Below the pieces are notes generated by a model, which was given only the letters and a program-made list of their open reading frames with translations, ran no database searches and was not told the origin of the DNA. Positions 44,272-52,691 of a DNA stretch of 61,468 bases are shown here, piece by piece. Each line of letters starts with the position of its first letter. The stretch's first letter is position 1. Origin of the DNA: Panacagrimonas sp052386745 (GTDB lineage Bacteria; Pseudomonadota; Gammaproteobacteria; Nevskiales; Nevskiaceae); NCBI GenBank assembly GCA_052386745.1, contig JBQTJW010000010.1, forward strand, positions 1 through 61,468, given 5' to 3'. A program made the position numbers and the translations under genes.

Positions 44272-45642
44272 CTAGTGGACTTCGGCAGCGGAAAGGTCCG
44301 GCCCACCCACCCGCCGACCACGCAGCGAGTTCGGCATGGCCTGGGTGATCTCGACGTCCACAAGCCGGCCGACCTGGGACGTGTCCCCGTCGAAGTTCAC
44401 CATGCGGTTGGACGAGGTGCGGCCGGCGATCTGGCCCACGCCGCGGCGCGAGGCCCGCTCCACCAGCACGCGCTGGGTGGTGCCGACGCAGGCGAGCTTG
44501 AAGGCGTCGTCCAGCACGCGGATGCGCTCATGCAGCACGGCCAGGCGCTCCTGCTTGAGCGCCAGCGGCACGCTGTCACGCAGGTTGGCGGCCGGCGTGC
44601 CGGGGCGCGGCGAGTAGACGAAGGAAAACGCGCAGTCTAAGCGCGCCTGCTCGATCAGGTCCATCGTCTGCTCGAAGTCCGCCTCGGTCTCGCCCGGAAA
44701 CCCGACGATGAAATCGGTGGACAGCGACAGCCCCGGCCGCGCCGCGCGCACGCGGGCGATCTTCTTCAGGTAGTCGGCACGCGTGTAGCCGCGCTTCATC
44801 ATGCCCAGGATGCGGTCGCTGCCGGATTGCACCGGCAGGTGCAGGTAGGCGCACAGCTTGGGTTCTTCGGCAAAGGCTTCGATCAGCGCATCACCGAACT
44901 CGGCCGGGTGCGAGGTGGTGAATCGGATGCGCGCGATGCCCGGAATGCGCGCCACGTAATGGATCAGCAGCGCCAGGTCGCAGGTCTCGCCGGTGTCGCT
45001 AGCGTCGCCCATGGGGCCGCGGTAGGCGTTCACGTTCTGGCCGAGCAGCGTCACCTCGCGCACGCCCTGCTCCGCGAGCCGGGCAATTTCCAGCAGCACG
45101 CCGTCGAGCGGGCGGCTGATCTCGGTGCCGCGCGTGTACGGCACCACGCAGAACGAGCAGTACTTGGAGCAGCCTTCCATGATCGAGACGAAGGCGGTCG
45201 GCCCTTCAGCCCGCGGCTCCGGAAGGCGGTCGAACTTCTCGATCTCGGGAAAGCTCACGTCCACCGCGGTGCGCTGGTGCCGGCGCGACTCGTCCAGCAA
45301 CTGCGGCAGGCGGTGCAGCGTCTGCGGGCCGAACACCAGGTCCACCTGCGGCGCGCGGCGGGCAATGGCCTCGCCCTCCTGGCTGGCCACGCAGCCGCCC
45401 ACGCCGATCAGGCGGCCAGGGATGGCGTCCTTCCACTCGCGCCAGCGCCCGAGTTCGGAGAACACCTTCTCCTGCGCCTTTTCACGGATGGAGCAGGTGT
45501 TGAGCAGCAGCAGGTCGGCATCGTCCGCGTTCAGGGTGCGCTCGTAGCCGTGCGAGCGCGCCAGCACGTCGGCCATCTTGGTCGAGTCGTACTCGTTCAT
45601 CTGACACCCGTGGGTCAGGACGAAAAGCTTGGGGGACGACAT
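44272..45642 (-). CDS. miaB: tRNA-2-methylthio-N6-dimethylallyladenosine synthase
   Basis: MiaB adds the 2-methylthio group to i6A37 of certain tRNAs. The 456-residue protein has the N-terminal cluster domain (THGCQMNEYDS near 9), the radical SAM motif EGCSKYCSFCVVPYTRG near 155 with three cysteines spaced CxxxCxxC, and a C-terminal TRAM domain (near 380-445). Length and motifs are standard. It begins the miaB-to-lnt block. Confidence 0.96.
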   Translation of the reverse strand: MSSPKLFVLTHGCQMNEYDSTKMADVLARSHGYERTLNADDADLLLLNTCSIREKAQEKVFSELGRWREWKDAIPGRLIGVGGCVASQEGEAIARRAPQVDLVFGPQTLHRLPQLLDESRRHQRTAVDVSFPEIEKFDRLPEPRAEGPTAFVSIMEGCSKYCSFCVVPYTRGTEISRPLDGVLLEIARLAEQGVREVTLLGQNVNAYRGPMGDASDTGETCDLALLIHYVARIPGIARIRFTTSHPAEFGDALIEAFAEEPKLCAYLHLPVQSGSDRILGMMKRGYTRADYLKKIARVRAARPGLSLSTDFIVGFPGETEADFEQTMDLIEQARLDCAFSFVYSPRPGTPAANLRDSVPLALKQERLAVLHERIRVLDDAFKLACVGTTQRVLVERASRRGVGQIAGRTSSNRMVNFDGDTSQVGRLVDVEITQAMPNSLRGRRVGGPDLSAAEVH

Positions 45643-45677
45643 CAGATCTCTGCGCGGGCGAACAACGGCGGGGCCTG

Positions 45678-45683
45678 ATTATA
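45678..45683 (-). promoter_or_regulatory. -10 box of the miaB promoter
   Basis: A consensus TATAAT on the minus strand lies about 36 bases before the miaB ATG. No convincing -35 box is seen 17 bases upstream. Confidence 0.45.
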
Positions 45684-45904
45684 CGGATCGGCTGGATGCC
45701 GCCGCCGTGAAGCGGCCGGGGCCGGGCCCGGCATGCAACGTCGAAGACAGCGGGCGGCGCCGGATCGCCGACGGCATGGGCGGGTTCCGCAGGCGCAAAC
45801 GTGATCCAGCGCACATTCGACCCCCGGTACGCCCTGCTCCGCGGAAACGAGCCGACGCATCATCGCTGCACCCCGTTTCGGGGTTGAACGTGTGGAGGAT
45901 TCCG

Positions 45905-46162
45905 ATGCGCAAATTGATTGCTGCTGCCCTGCTTGCCATTCTCCCGGCGCTTGCCACAGCCGGGCCGGTCAACGTCAACACGGCCGACGAGAAAACGCTG
46001 GACAAGGAACTGACCGGCGTCGGCCCGAAAACGGCCGCCGCGATCGTCAAGGAGCGCGCCAACGGGCCGTTCAAGGATGCCGCCGACCTGAAGAAGCGCG
46101 TGAAAGGAGTCGGCAACAAGACCATCGAGTCCAACGCTGCGAACTTGAAGTTCGGCGGCTAG
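45905..46162 (+). CDS. ComEA-like helix-hairpin-helix DNA-binding protein
   Basis: The 85-residue protein has a signal peptide (MRKLIAAALLAILPALATA) followed by two helix-hairpin-helix motifs (GVGPKTAAAIVKERANGPF near 39, and VKGVGNKTIE near 67). This is the compact ComEA form found in many gammaproteobacteria, which binds incoming DNA in the periplasm during natural transformation. TGGAGGATTCCG precedes the ATG. It stands alone, divergent from miaB. Confidence 0.88.
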   Translation: MRKLIAAALLAILPALATAGPVNVNTADEKTLDKELTGVGPKTAAAIVKERANGPFKDAADLKKRVKGVGNKTIESNAANLKFGG

Positions 46163-46487
46163 CCGCCAGCCGATTTCCCCCGCCAGGGTCGAAGCTCGGC
46201 CCGCCCTGCGCCGTCGGTATCTGCGTCGCAGAGCGGGCCGTGGGACTGGCGCGCCCGGAAGGATAAAAGTCCGAACTCCTGGATGGTGCGCGCAATTTTG
46301 CGGCGCGCAATGAAACTACGTGCGTGGCGACGTCGAAGACAACGCCGCTCGCCACCTCCAGTAACGCATAACGGCTCCATGCGGGAGGTTCGCCGCAACC
46401 GGTGACAGCGTTCGGGCGCCTAGACGCTTCTGCAGCTCGTGCGATGATTGCTCAGGGCCGGTTCCAGGGAGTGTGGGAGGTCGGAGC
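46163..46487. other. 325-base region without a supported gene
   Basis: An inverted repeat TGCGCGC/GCGCGCA (about 46291-46313) is the only structure that stands out. No clear promoter or terminator was found; the promoter of the histidine kinase gene must lie here. Confidence 0.4.
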
Positions 46488-48539
46488 GTGCAGGATTTGA
46501 AGAGGTCCGTCGTCCGGCTATGCCTGGTCCTGCTGTGTGGATTCGCGTCGCTCGCGCAGTCCGCGCCGATGCTGCTCGACGACACCGCTCGGGAATTCTC
46601 GCTGGCCGGGCATCTCGAAGCCTTCCACGATGAAACCGGCAGCTTGACGCAACAAGACGTTTCGTCCGCTGCCCATGCGCAGCGCTTCGCGCCTATGCCC
46701 GGCTACTTCAACGGCGGCTACTCGCGGAAAGGGGCTTGGTGGTTGCGGTTCGAGATTCAGGCCGCTCCGTCCGGCGCCGGCGACTGGTGGCTGCATCTGG
46801 GCCCGCCGAATATCGATTACGTGGACGTATGGTTGCCGGAGCGCACCGCCGGTGGCGAAACGCTGCGGCATCGTGCTCTGGGCGGTCTGCGTCCGGTGTC
46901 CGCGCGCGATCTGCCGTCGGCGGTCACGATGCTGCGCCTGCCGCCGCTGCCGCAGGGTGAAGTCCGCTGGATCTGGATCCGCCTCGCCAGCGAACGCACG
47001 CTCAGCCTCACCGGCCACGTCTTTCGGCTGGATGCCATGGCCGATTACATTCAGATGTTCAATGTCAATTCCGCCGGCTTGATCGGCATGATGCTGATCA
47101 TGGCCATGGTTGCCCTGGCGCTCGGCGTTGCGCTGCCGGATGGCACGTTCCTCTGGTACTCGGCCTATCTCGGCAGCGGCGCGCTGATGATGCTGTGTTC
47201 GCAGGACATGCTCGCGGCCCTGCTCCTGCCGGATCGTCCGCTGCTGGCCGTGCGCACCCACAACCTCGCGATGTGCCTGAACCTGTTCACCTCGATCGTG
47301 TTCGCACGCAGCCTGTTGCAGATGCCCGTGCAGTTCCCGCGGACCGGAGCCGTCTTCCGTATCCTCGCGGGACTGTCGGCGGTCGCCTGTCTGGCCGCGC
47401 TCGCCGGGTACTACGGCGCGATCGCGCCTGAAGTCAACCTGCTGCGGATATTGCTGGCCCCACCCATCGTCGTCCTGTGCGGGGTTCTCGTGCGGCGCGG
47501 CCAGCCAGGCGCCCGGCTCAACCTCCTCGGTTACCTGGCCTATCTCCTGCTCGGCCTGCTGCCCTTCGCCTCGGCCCTCAACTTGCTGCCGATCACCTAC
47601 CTCACGAAGGCTGGTTACCCGGCGGGCGTCATCGTGCACATGCTGGCGATCTTCCTGAGCCTGGGCCTGCGCGTGCGCAGCCGCGAGCGGCAGGCACTGG
47701 CGGCTTCGCAGGAAGCTGGCGTGCGTCTGGAAGCCAACGTGGCGGCGCGCACGCGCGAGCTGCGCGTCGAAGTCGAGGAGCGCCAGCGTGCCCAGGCCCA
47801 GTTGCAGACCGCGATGGTCGAGCAGCGCAACTTCCTGTCCATGGTCTCGCACGAGCTGCGCACACCGCTGTCCGTCATCGGCGCCTCGGCCGAGATGATC
47901 ACTGACGAACGCCTGACCTCCGGCCGCGATGACGTGCAGCGCGAGGCGGCCAAGATCGGTCGCGCCAAGCAGCGCATGCTGGGACTGGTGGAAACCCTGC
48001 TCGCCGAAGAATGGCTCAACTCCTCCGCGGTGCAGTTGCATCGCAGCGACGTCGATCTCGCCGATCTGCTCGCCGAGCGCGCGCAAGACCACACCCTCGG
48101 CAGCCGGCGCGAGATCCGCTTCGAGGCTTCCGGCGACCTGCGCGTGCACGCCGACGAGCGCCTGCTGCACATCGTCTTCGACAATCTGATCGAGAACGCG
48201 ATCAAGTATTCGCCGGACGGCGGCGCCATCGACGTGACCGCGCGGTGCCAGGACGGAGGCGTCGTCGTTGCCGTGCGCGACTGCGGCAAGGGCTTCGACG
48301 CGGCCGACGTCGATCGCGTGTTCGAGCGCTACTACCGCGCCAGCACCGTGCGCCGCAAGCCTGGCGTGGGTCTGGGCCTGTACATGGTGCGGCGGATCGT
48401 CGAACTGCACGGCGGTCGCGTACGCGCCGACAACGCCGAATCGGGCGGCGCGGTGCTCACCGTACTGCTGCCGACCGAGATGCTGGCTGCGACCGACTTG
48501 CCGGCGTCGACGGCCTCTACCGCGCGCAAGACAGCGTAA
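46488..48539 (+). CDS. 7TMR-DISM sensor histidine kinase
   Basis: This 683-residue protein is a membrane sensor kinase. A signal peptide (SVVRLCLVLLCGFASLAQSA) leads to an extracytoplasmic 7TMR-DISM extracellular-2 domain (about 30-180; GYSRKGAWWLRFEI near 83), which often binds carbohydrate-like ligands. Then come seven hydrophobic segments (190-400), a coiled linker, HisKA with SHELRTPLS (His455), and HATPase with DNLIENAIKYSPDGG, DCGKGFD and GVGLGLYMVRR. No response regulator is nearby. The GTG at 46488 follows GGGAGG by seven bases; an in-frame GTG at 46473 is less well placed. Confidence 0.9.
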   Translation: MQDLKRSVVRLCLVLLCGFASLAQSAPMLLDDTAREFSLAGHLEAFHDETGSLTQQDVSSAAHAQRFAPMPGYFNGGYSRKGAWWLRFEIQAAPSGAGDWWLHLGPPNIDYVDVWLPERTAGGETLRHRALGGLRPVSARDLPSAVTMLRLPPLPQGEVRWIWIRLASERTLSLTGHVFRLDAMADYIQMFNVNSAGLIGMMLIMAMVALALGVALPDGTFLWYSAYLGSGALMMLCSQDMLAALLLPDRPLLAVRTHNLAMCLNLFTSIVFARSLLQMPVQFPRTGAVFRILAGLSAVACLAALAGYYGAIAPEVNLLRILLAPPIVVLCGVLVRRGQPGARLNLLGYLAYLLLGLLPFASALNLLPITYLTKAGYPAGVIVHMLAIFLSLGLRVRSRERQALAASQEAGVRLEANVAARTRELRVEVEERQRAQAQLQTAMVEQRNFLSMVSHELRTPLSVIGASAEMITDERLTSGRDDVQREAAKIGRAKQRMLGLVETLLAEEWLNSSAVQLHRSDVDLADLLAERAQDHTLGSRREIRFEASGDLRVHADERLLHIVFDNLIENAIKYSPDGGAIDVTARCQDGGVVVAVRDCGKGFDAADVDRVFERYYRASTVRRKPGVGLGLYMVRRIVELHGGRVRADNAESGGAVLTVLLPTEMLAATDLPASTASTARKTA

Positions 48540-48568
48540 GAATTGCCAGAATTTGTAAGCGGTCAAAG

Positions 48569-48591
48569 CAGTTCCTCAGGCGTATCTTGCG
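48569..48591 (+). promoter_or_regulatory. Shared 23-bp element, copy 1
   Basis: The block beginning CAGTTCCT and ending ATCTTGCG matches 19 of 23 bases of an element at 56644-56666 that lies 31 bases before the FG-GAP protein gene. Here it precedes a 41-codon frame and the STAS-RsbW operon. It may be a promoter or operator for a specific factor. Confidence 0.5.
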
Positions 48592-48645
48592 ACGCAACTG
48601 GAGCCGCTCCGGCGACAGTCCCAACCGTTCCCCCGGGGAAACACG

Positions 48646-48771
48646 ATGAATATGACGGCCGCTGGTTCTGGCCGGCGCCGCGCCTTGCCATGCATTGCCC
48701 GCCCGGCGGGCACGGTCCGCCCGATCGAGGCGGAACGAATGAGAGCGATGCGGCGTGTAACGAAAACGTAA
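48646..48771 (+). CDS. Possible 41-residue basic small protein
   Basis: A short frame starts MNMTAAGSGRRRALP and ends RAMRRVTKT. It follows CCGGGGAAACACG, a plausible ribosome site, and the shared 23-bp element. The product is very basic and has no recognisable domain. It could be a short leader or regulatory peptide upstream of the STAS gene, or chance. Confidence 0.25.
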   Translation: MNMTAAGSGRRRALPCIARPAGTVRPIEAERMRAMRRVTKT

Positions 48772-48830
48772 CGCAAGCAACGAGACTATTGTGACCTTCA
48801 AACCGCTCTGGCAATTAGGGAGATCGTTCC

Positions 48831-49175
48831 GTGGAATTCAGCACGCAGCAGACATCTGAAGGAGTGAGGATCATCAAACTCACCGGTCGCATGGACATGG
48901 CTGGTACGCAGGCCATCGACCTGCGCTTCACCAGCACAGCGGTGAGCGAGAAAGGCCAGGTCGCGGTCGATCTGTCCGATGTTTCGTTTCTCGCCTCGAT
49001 CGGCATGCGCACCTTGGTGTCGAGCGCGCGCGCGCTGATGGGACGCGGCGGCGCGATGGCGCTGGTCAATCCCCGGGGCCTGGTCAGGGAAGCGCTGCTC
49101 GCGGCGGGTATCGATTCCCTGATTCCGATTTATACGGATCTCGATCAGGCCAGTGCCGCCCTGCTGGCGGCGTGA
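48831..49175 (+). CDS. STAS-domain anti-sigma factor antagonist
   Basis: The 114-residue protein is a SpoIIAA/RsbV-like partner-switching protein. The phospho-acceptor site is seen as DVSFLASIGMRTLVS, with Ser56 at the family position. When unphosphorylated it should bind the kinase/anti-sigma partner encoded next door, and the phosphatase further down should reactivate it. TTAGGGAG precedes the GTG start. It begins the string of six genes that runs to 53900; spacings are short and all are on the plus strand. Confidence 0.93.
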   Translation: MEFSTQQTSEGVRIIKLTGRMDMAGTQAIDLRFTSTAVSEKGQVAVDLSDVSFLASIGMRTLVSSARALMGRGGAMALVNPRGLVREALLAAGIDSLIPIYTDLDQASAALLAA

Positions 49176-49184
49176 CCCGGTGTC

Positions 49185-49610
49185 ATGTCCTGGTCGGCTT
49201 CCTTCCGTATGCGCAGCGATCTCGCGGATGTATCCGATGTGACCGCGTGGCTCGATTCACTGGCCCAGCAGCACGGCATGCCTGAGGCGATCGCGCAACG
49301 GATCGACTTGTGCCTGGTCGAAGTCCTGACCAACGTCGTCACGCATGGCCTGGCAGAGGCGCAGACGGGCGAGATCCAGCTCGAGGTTCTCGGACAGGGT
49401 GCGGACGTGGCGATCGAGATCGCCGATCGCGGTCTCGCCTTCAATCCCACCGAGGCCGTGCTGCCGCCGCCGGTGACGATGGCCGATGACCGCATCGGCG
49501 GCTGGGGCCTGTGCATCGTCCGGAAAATGTCGGACGAGATCCGTTACCGTCGCGTCGACGGGCACAACCGTCTGACCTTGGTTTTCCATCCGCGGCCGTC
49601 GGCCGCATGA
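49185..49610 (+). CDS. RsbW-like anti-sigma factor / serine kinase (HATPase)
   Basis: The 141-residue protein has the GHKL ATPase fold of RsbW/SpoIIAB: DLCLVEVLTNVVTHG near residue 42 (N-box), ADRGLAFNP near 87 and GGWGLCIVRKM near 107. It should phosphorylate the STAS protein and hold a target, classically a sigma factor. No sigma factor gene is in the window, so the target is unknown and could instead be one of the neighbouring proteins. It starts nine bases after the STAS gene. Confidence 0.92.
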   Translation: MSWSASFRMRSDLADVSDVTAWLDSLAQQHGMPEAIAQRIDLCLVEVLTNVVTHGLAEAQTGEIQLEVLGQGADVAIEIADRGLAFNPTEAVLPPPVTMADDRIGGWGLCIVRKMSDEIRYRRVDGHNRLTLVFHPRPSAA

Positions 49611-49680
49611 GGTGCGCAAGAACGCACGCAGACGATCCTGCACGGTCGGATGACCGGAGCATTTTTTGGGAGATAAAGAG

Positions 49681-50304
49681 ATGTCAGGCAATAACAAGGC
49701 GGTTTCGATTGATCCCAAGGCGGCAGTCGCAGCGGCGGAAGCCCTGGGCACGCCCGGTCCTGCCGACGCGCCCGGCGTCGACAAGATCCGCGAACTGCTG
49801 TTCGGCAACCAGATGCAGGACTACGACCGCCGCTTCGCAGTCATGGAAGAGCGTTTCCAGCAGCGCCTGCGCGCTCTCGAGGCGGAAACCGTGCGCAGCG
49901 TGGCGGATCTGGAGGCGTCGCTGAAGAAGCAGGTCGAATCGCTGGCGGCGCAGTTCCGCGGCGACAAGGAGGTGCTGGTCGAGGCGGACAAGACCCTCGA
50001 TCGCAGCCTGCGCGAGAACATCCAGTCGCTGGAAAAGCGCGCCGGCCAGACCGCCGAGCAATTGGGAAGGTTCGAACGCGAGTTCATGGAGCGCATCGAG
50101 CGCCTCTCCCAGGGGCTGCGCGAAGAGATGCGCAAGCGCGGCGAGGACCTGCAGGGCACGCTGGAGCGGACGTTCTCCGAGCTCAACGGCGTGAAGACCG
50201 ACCGCAACCTGCTGGCCGGACTGTTCGTCGAGATCGCCCGCTGCCTGAAGCAGGATGCGCCGCCGCCGCGCGGCGCAGCCAAAGGCAGTGCAGACGGCCG
50301 TTGA
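49681..50304 (+). CDS. Coiled-coil protein of the GTPase/OmpA locus
   Basis: The 207-residue protein has no membrane segment. Residues 35-180 are almost wholly charged heptad-like helix (VMEERFQQRLRALEAET; FEREFMERIERLSQGL), so it is probably a long coiled-coil dimer. The last 20 residues (APPPRGAAKGSADGR) are disordered. It lies between the RsbW-like kinase and the OmpA-type protein; such coiled coils could tether the small GTPase or OmpA part, but this is inference. GGGAGATAAAGAG precedes the ATG. Confidence 0.8.
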   Translation: MSGNNKAVSIDPKAAVAAAEALGTPGPADAPGVDKIRELLFGNQMQDYDRRFAVMEERFQQRLRALEAETVRSVADLEASLKKQVESLAAQFRGDKEVLVEADKTLDRSLRENIQSLEKRAGQTAEQLGRFEREFMERIERLSQGLREEMRKRGEDLQGTLERTFSELNGVKTDRNLLAGLFVEIARCLKQDAPPPRGAAKGSADGR

Positions 50305-50331
50305 CGCGCAGCTCGGCTGAGCGGTCGGCGC

Positions 50332-52185
50332 ATGCTGATGCCGGCGATGTTCCCGCCCGAGGCCGCGGACACGCCGCTCGACGCCGAACGCCGGCAGCGG
50401 CTCGCCGATCTGCTGGTGGAGCTGGCGCGCGCGATCGATCCGGAGGTCGCGGCGGTCCTGCCGCCGCGGCTCGACGCCGATCCGGGGCTGGCCGCGGTCA
50501 AGTCCGTGATGCTGCGCGAGGAGCTCGAGGTCCTCGATCGCCTGCACGAGACGATAGCCGATCCCGCCCAGCTCGCCGGGGCGGTCAGCCGCGTACTGCC
50601 GGAGGCGATCACGCTGTCCGGCGCGAGCGACGAGCGTCTCATCCAGTCGCTGACGCCGGCGCTGGTACAAGCGACGCAGGCGACGATCCGCAAGGACCCG
50701 GGAACCCTGGTCAACGTCCTCTATCCGGTCATGGGCTCGGCGATCCGCAAGGCCATTGCGGAGTCGATGAACGACCGTCTGCAGGGCCTCAACGAGGCGC
50801 TGCGCCACGCGTTCTCGCTGCGCGGCCTGCGCTGGCGGCTGGAAGCGCTGCGCAGCGGCAGCAGCTTCGGCGACGTGGTGCTCAAGCACACCCTGGTGTT
50901 TCGCGTCGAGCACCTGTTCCTGATCCACCGCAGTAGCGGCCTGCTGCTCGAACACGTGGCCGCAGAGAATGCCGCCGCGCGCGATCCGCAACTGGTCTCC
51001 GCGATGCTGACGGCGATCCAGGACTTCGTGCGCGATTCGTTCGACGCGCCGGGAGAGGACAGCGCGATCGACAGCCTGCGTCTGGGCGACCTGCTGCTCT
51101 GGTGCGAGGCCGGCCCGCAGGCCTACCTCGCCGCGGTCATCCGCGGCGATCCGCCCGCGTCGCTGCGGGCGCTCATGCGCGAGACGGTGAGATCGATCCA
51201 CGAAGATCTGGGCGGCCCGCTGGAGAACTACGACGGCGACAGCGCGCCGCTCGGCGAACTGGGGCTGCGGCTGCAAGCCTGCGTCCGCGAACAGGTGCAG
51301 CAACCGGTCGAGCGGCGGCGCGCGGCGCTGTGGACGTGGGCGATCCCGTTCGTGCTGGTGCTGCTGGCGGGCTGGTGGCTGATCGGCCGCTATCTCGAGG
51401 GCCGGCGCTTCGACGCCTACGTCGATGCGCTGCGCGCGGAGCCCGGGATCGTCGTCACCGACGCGGCGCGTTCGCATGGGCGCTGGCTGGTCGGGGGCCT
51501 GCGGGATCCGCTCGCCGCCGACCCACAAGCACTGCTGCTGAGCGCCGGGCTAGCCCCGGAAACCGTCGTCGGCAACTGGGAGCCGTACGTGACCTTGAAG
51601 CCGACCATCGTGCTCAAGCGTCTGCGCGAGAGCCTGCCCGCGCTGCCTGCGGTCGAGCTGAGCCTGGAGGGCGATGTGATCCACATCCGCGGCAGCGCGC
51701 CGCCCTACTGGGTGGACCGGATCAACACGCTGGTGCGCGCGCTGCCGGCCGGCGCGCCCACGGTCGACTTGAGCAAAATCACCGGCGTGGAGGACCCCGA
51801 GTATCTGCGCTTGCGCGAGCAGATCCAGTCGGTCCACATCTATTTCGACTCCGGCGCGCCGGACCCGGCCAAGGGCCAGGAGGCCACGCTCGACCAGCTG
51901 GCGCAGGACACACGGACGATCACGGACGTGGCGCGGCGCCTGGGCTTCTCGGTGCGCCTGTCGCTGATCGGACACGCCGACACGACCGGCAACCAGACCG
52001 ACAATCTCGGCATCAGCATCGCGCGGGCGGAGGTCGTGCGTTCGCTGCTGCGCTCGCGGGGCATCGCGCCGGAACTGATGTCGGTGCGCGGCACCGGCAC
52101 GCTGGAGCCGCTGGCAGCGGGCGAGACGGCGCCCGACCTGTCGTCGAACCGGGTCGTCACTTTCACCATCGACACGAGCGAGTAA
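50332..52185 (+). CDS. OmpA-family protein with large cytoplasmic domain
   Basis: This 617-residue protein has about 330 cytoplasmic residues, one membrane segment (WTWAIPFVLVLLAGWWLIG, about 332-352), then a periplasmic part with a BON-like region (about 375-490) and an OmpA/MotB peptidoglycan-binding domain (GHADTTGNQTDNLGISIARA near 545). Residues about 195-300 (HLFLIHRSSGLLLEHV; LVSAMLTAIQDFVRDSF) recall roadblock/longin folds, which act with small GTPases. Such a fold would suit the GTPase encoded next. The topology matches MotB, anchored in the inner membrane and bound to the wall. The ATG-CTG-ATG at the start leaves the first residues uncertain. Confidence 0.85.
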   Translation: MLMPAMFPPEAADTPLDAERRQRLADLLVELARAIDPEVAAVLPPRLDADPGLAAVKSVMLREELEVLDRLHETIADPAQLAGAVSRVLPEAITLSGASDERLIQSLTPALVQATQATIRKDPGTLVNVLYPVMGSAIRKAIAESMNDRLQGLNEALRHAFSLRGLRWRLEALRSGSSFGDVVLKHTLVFRVEHLFLIHRSSGLLLEHVAAENAAARDPQLVSAMLTAIQDFVRDSFDAPGEDSAIDSLRLGDLLLWCEAGPQAYLAAVIRGDPPASLRALMRETVRSIHEDLGGPLENYDGDSAPLGELGLRLQACVREQVQQPVERRRAALWTWAIPFVLVLLAGWWLIGRYLEGRRFDAYVDALRAEPGIVVTDAARSHGRWLVGGLRDPLAADPQALLLSAGLAPETVVGNWEPYVTLKPTIVLKRLRESLPALPAVELSLEGDVIHIRGSAPPYWVDRINTLVRALPAGAPTVDLSKITGVEDPEYLRLREQIQSVHIYFDSGAPDPAKGQEATLDQLAQDTRTITDVARRLGFSVRLSLIGHADTTGNQTDNLGISIARAEVVRSLLRSRGIAPELMSVRGTGTLEPLAAGETAPDLSSNRVVTFTIDTSE

Positions 52186-52190
52186 GGATC

Positions 52191-52682
52191 GTGCTGCAAA
52201 AGAAGATCTGCATGCTGGGTGCTTTCGGCGTCGGCAAGACCAGCCTGACGCGACGCTTCGTCAGCAGCATCTTTTCCGACCATTATCTGACCACGGTCGG
52301 GGTCAGGATCGACAAGAAGCAGGTGGGTGTCGACGGCAACACGGTCAACCTGCTGATCTGGGACATCGCCGGCGAAGACGATATTTCGACGATCCGCACC
52401 AGCTACCTGCGCGGCGCCGCCGGATACCTGCTGGTGGTCGACGTCACGCGCGCGCAGACGCTGGACATCGCCTGTTCGATCCGCGATCGCGTCACCCGCG
52501 AAATCGGAGATCTCCCGTTCGCGTGCCTGCTCAACAAGACCGACATCGACGAATGGGATTTCGCCGAGGCGCGCGTCGAGGAGTTGCAGGCGCGCGGCTG
52601 GAACGTGCAGCGCACCAGCGCGAAAACCGGCATCGGCGTCGAATCCGCGTTCGCGGATCTGGCGCGCAGGATCCTGGCGTAG
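52191..52682 (+). CDS. Rab/Ras-like small GTPase
   Basis: The 163-residue protein is a Ras-superfamily GTPase of prokaryotic type. G1 is GAFGVGKTSL near residue 11, switch I holds TTVGVRIDKK near 35, G3 is WDIAGED near 57, G4 LLNKTD near 115, G5 TSAKTG near 141. The DxxGQ glutamine of Rab/Ras is replaced by Glu (DIAGED), which should alter hydrolysis. SYLRGAAGYLLVVDVTR closely follows Rab proteins. It has no lipidation cysteines at the end, so it is not prenylated. The GTG start, after AGGATC, lies five bases beyond the OmpA stop; TTG or other starts nearby are less likely. Confidence 0.92.
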   Translation: MLQKKICMLGAFGVGKTSLTRRFVSSIFSDHYLTTVGVRIDKKQVGVDGNTVNLLIWDIAGEDDISTIRTSYLRGAAGYLLVVDVTRAQTLDIACSIRDRVTREIGDLPFACLLNKTDIDEWDFAEARVEELQARGWNVQRTSAKTGIGVESAFADLARRILA

Positions 52683-52691
52683 GACCGCGGC

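Noticed and set aside
48569..48591. Sigma-54 promoter reading of the shared element (TTGC at the right end)
   Set aside because: There is no GG at the required distance (-24) before the GC, in either copy.
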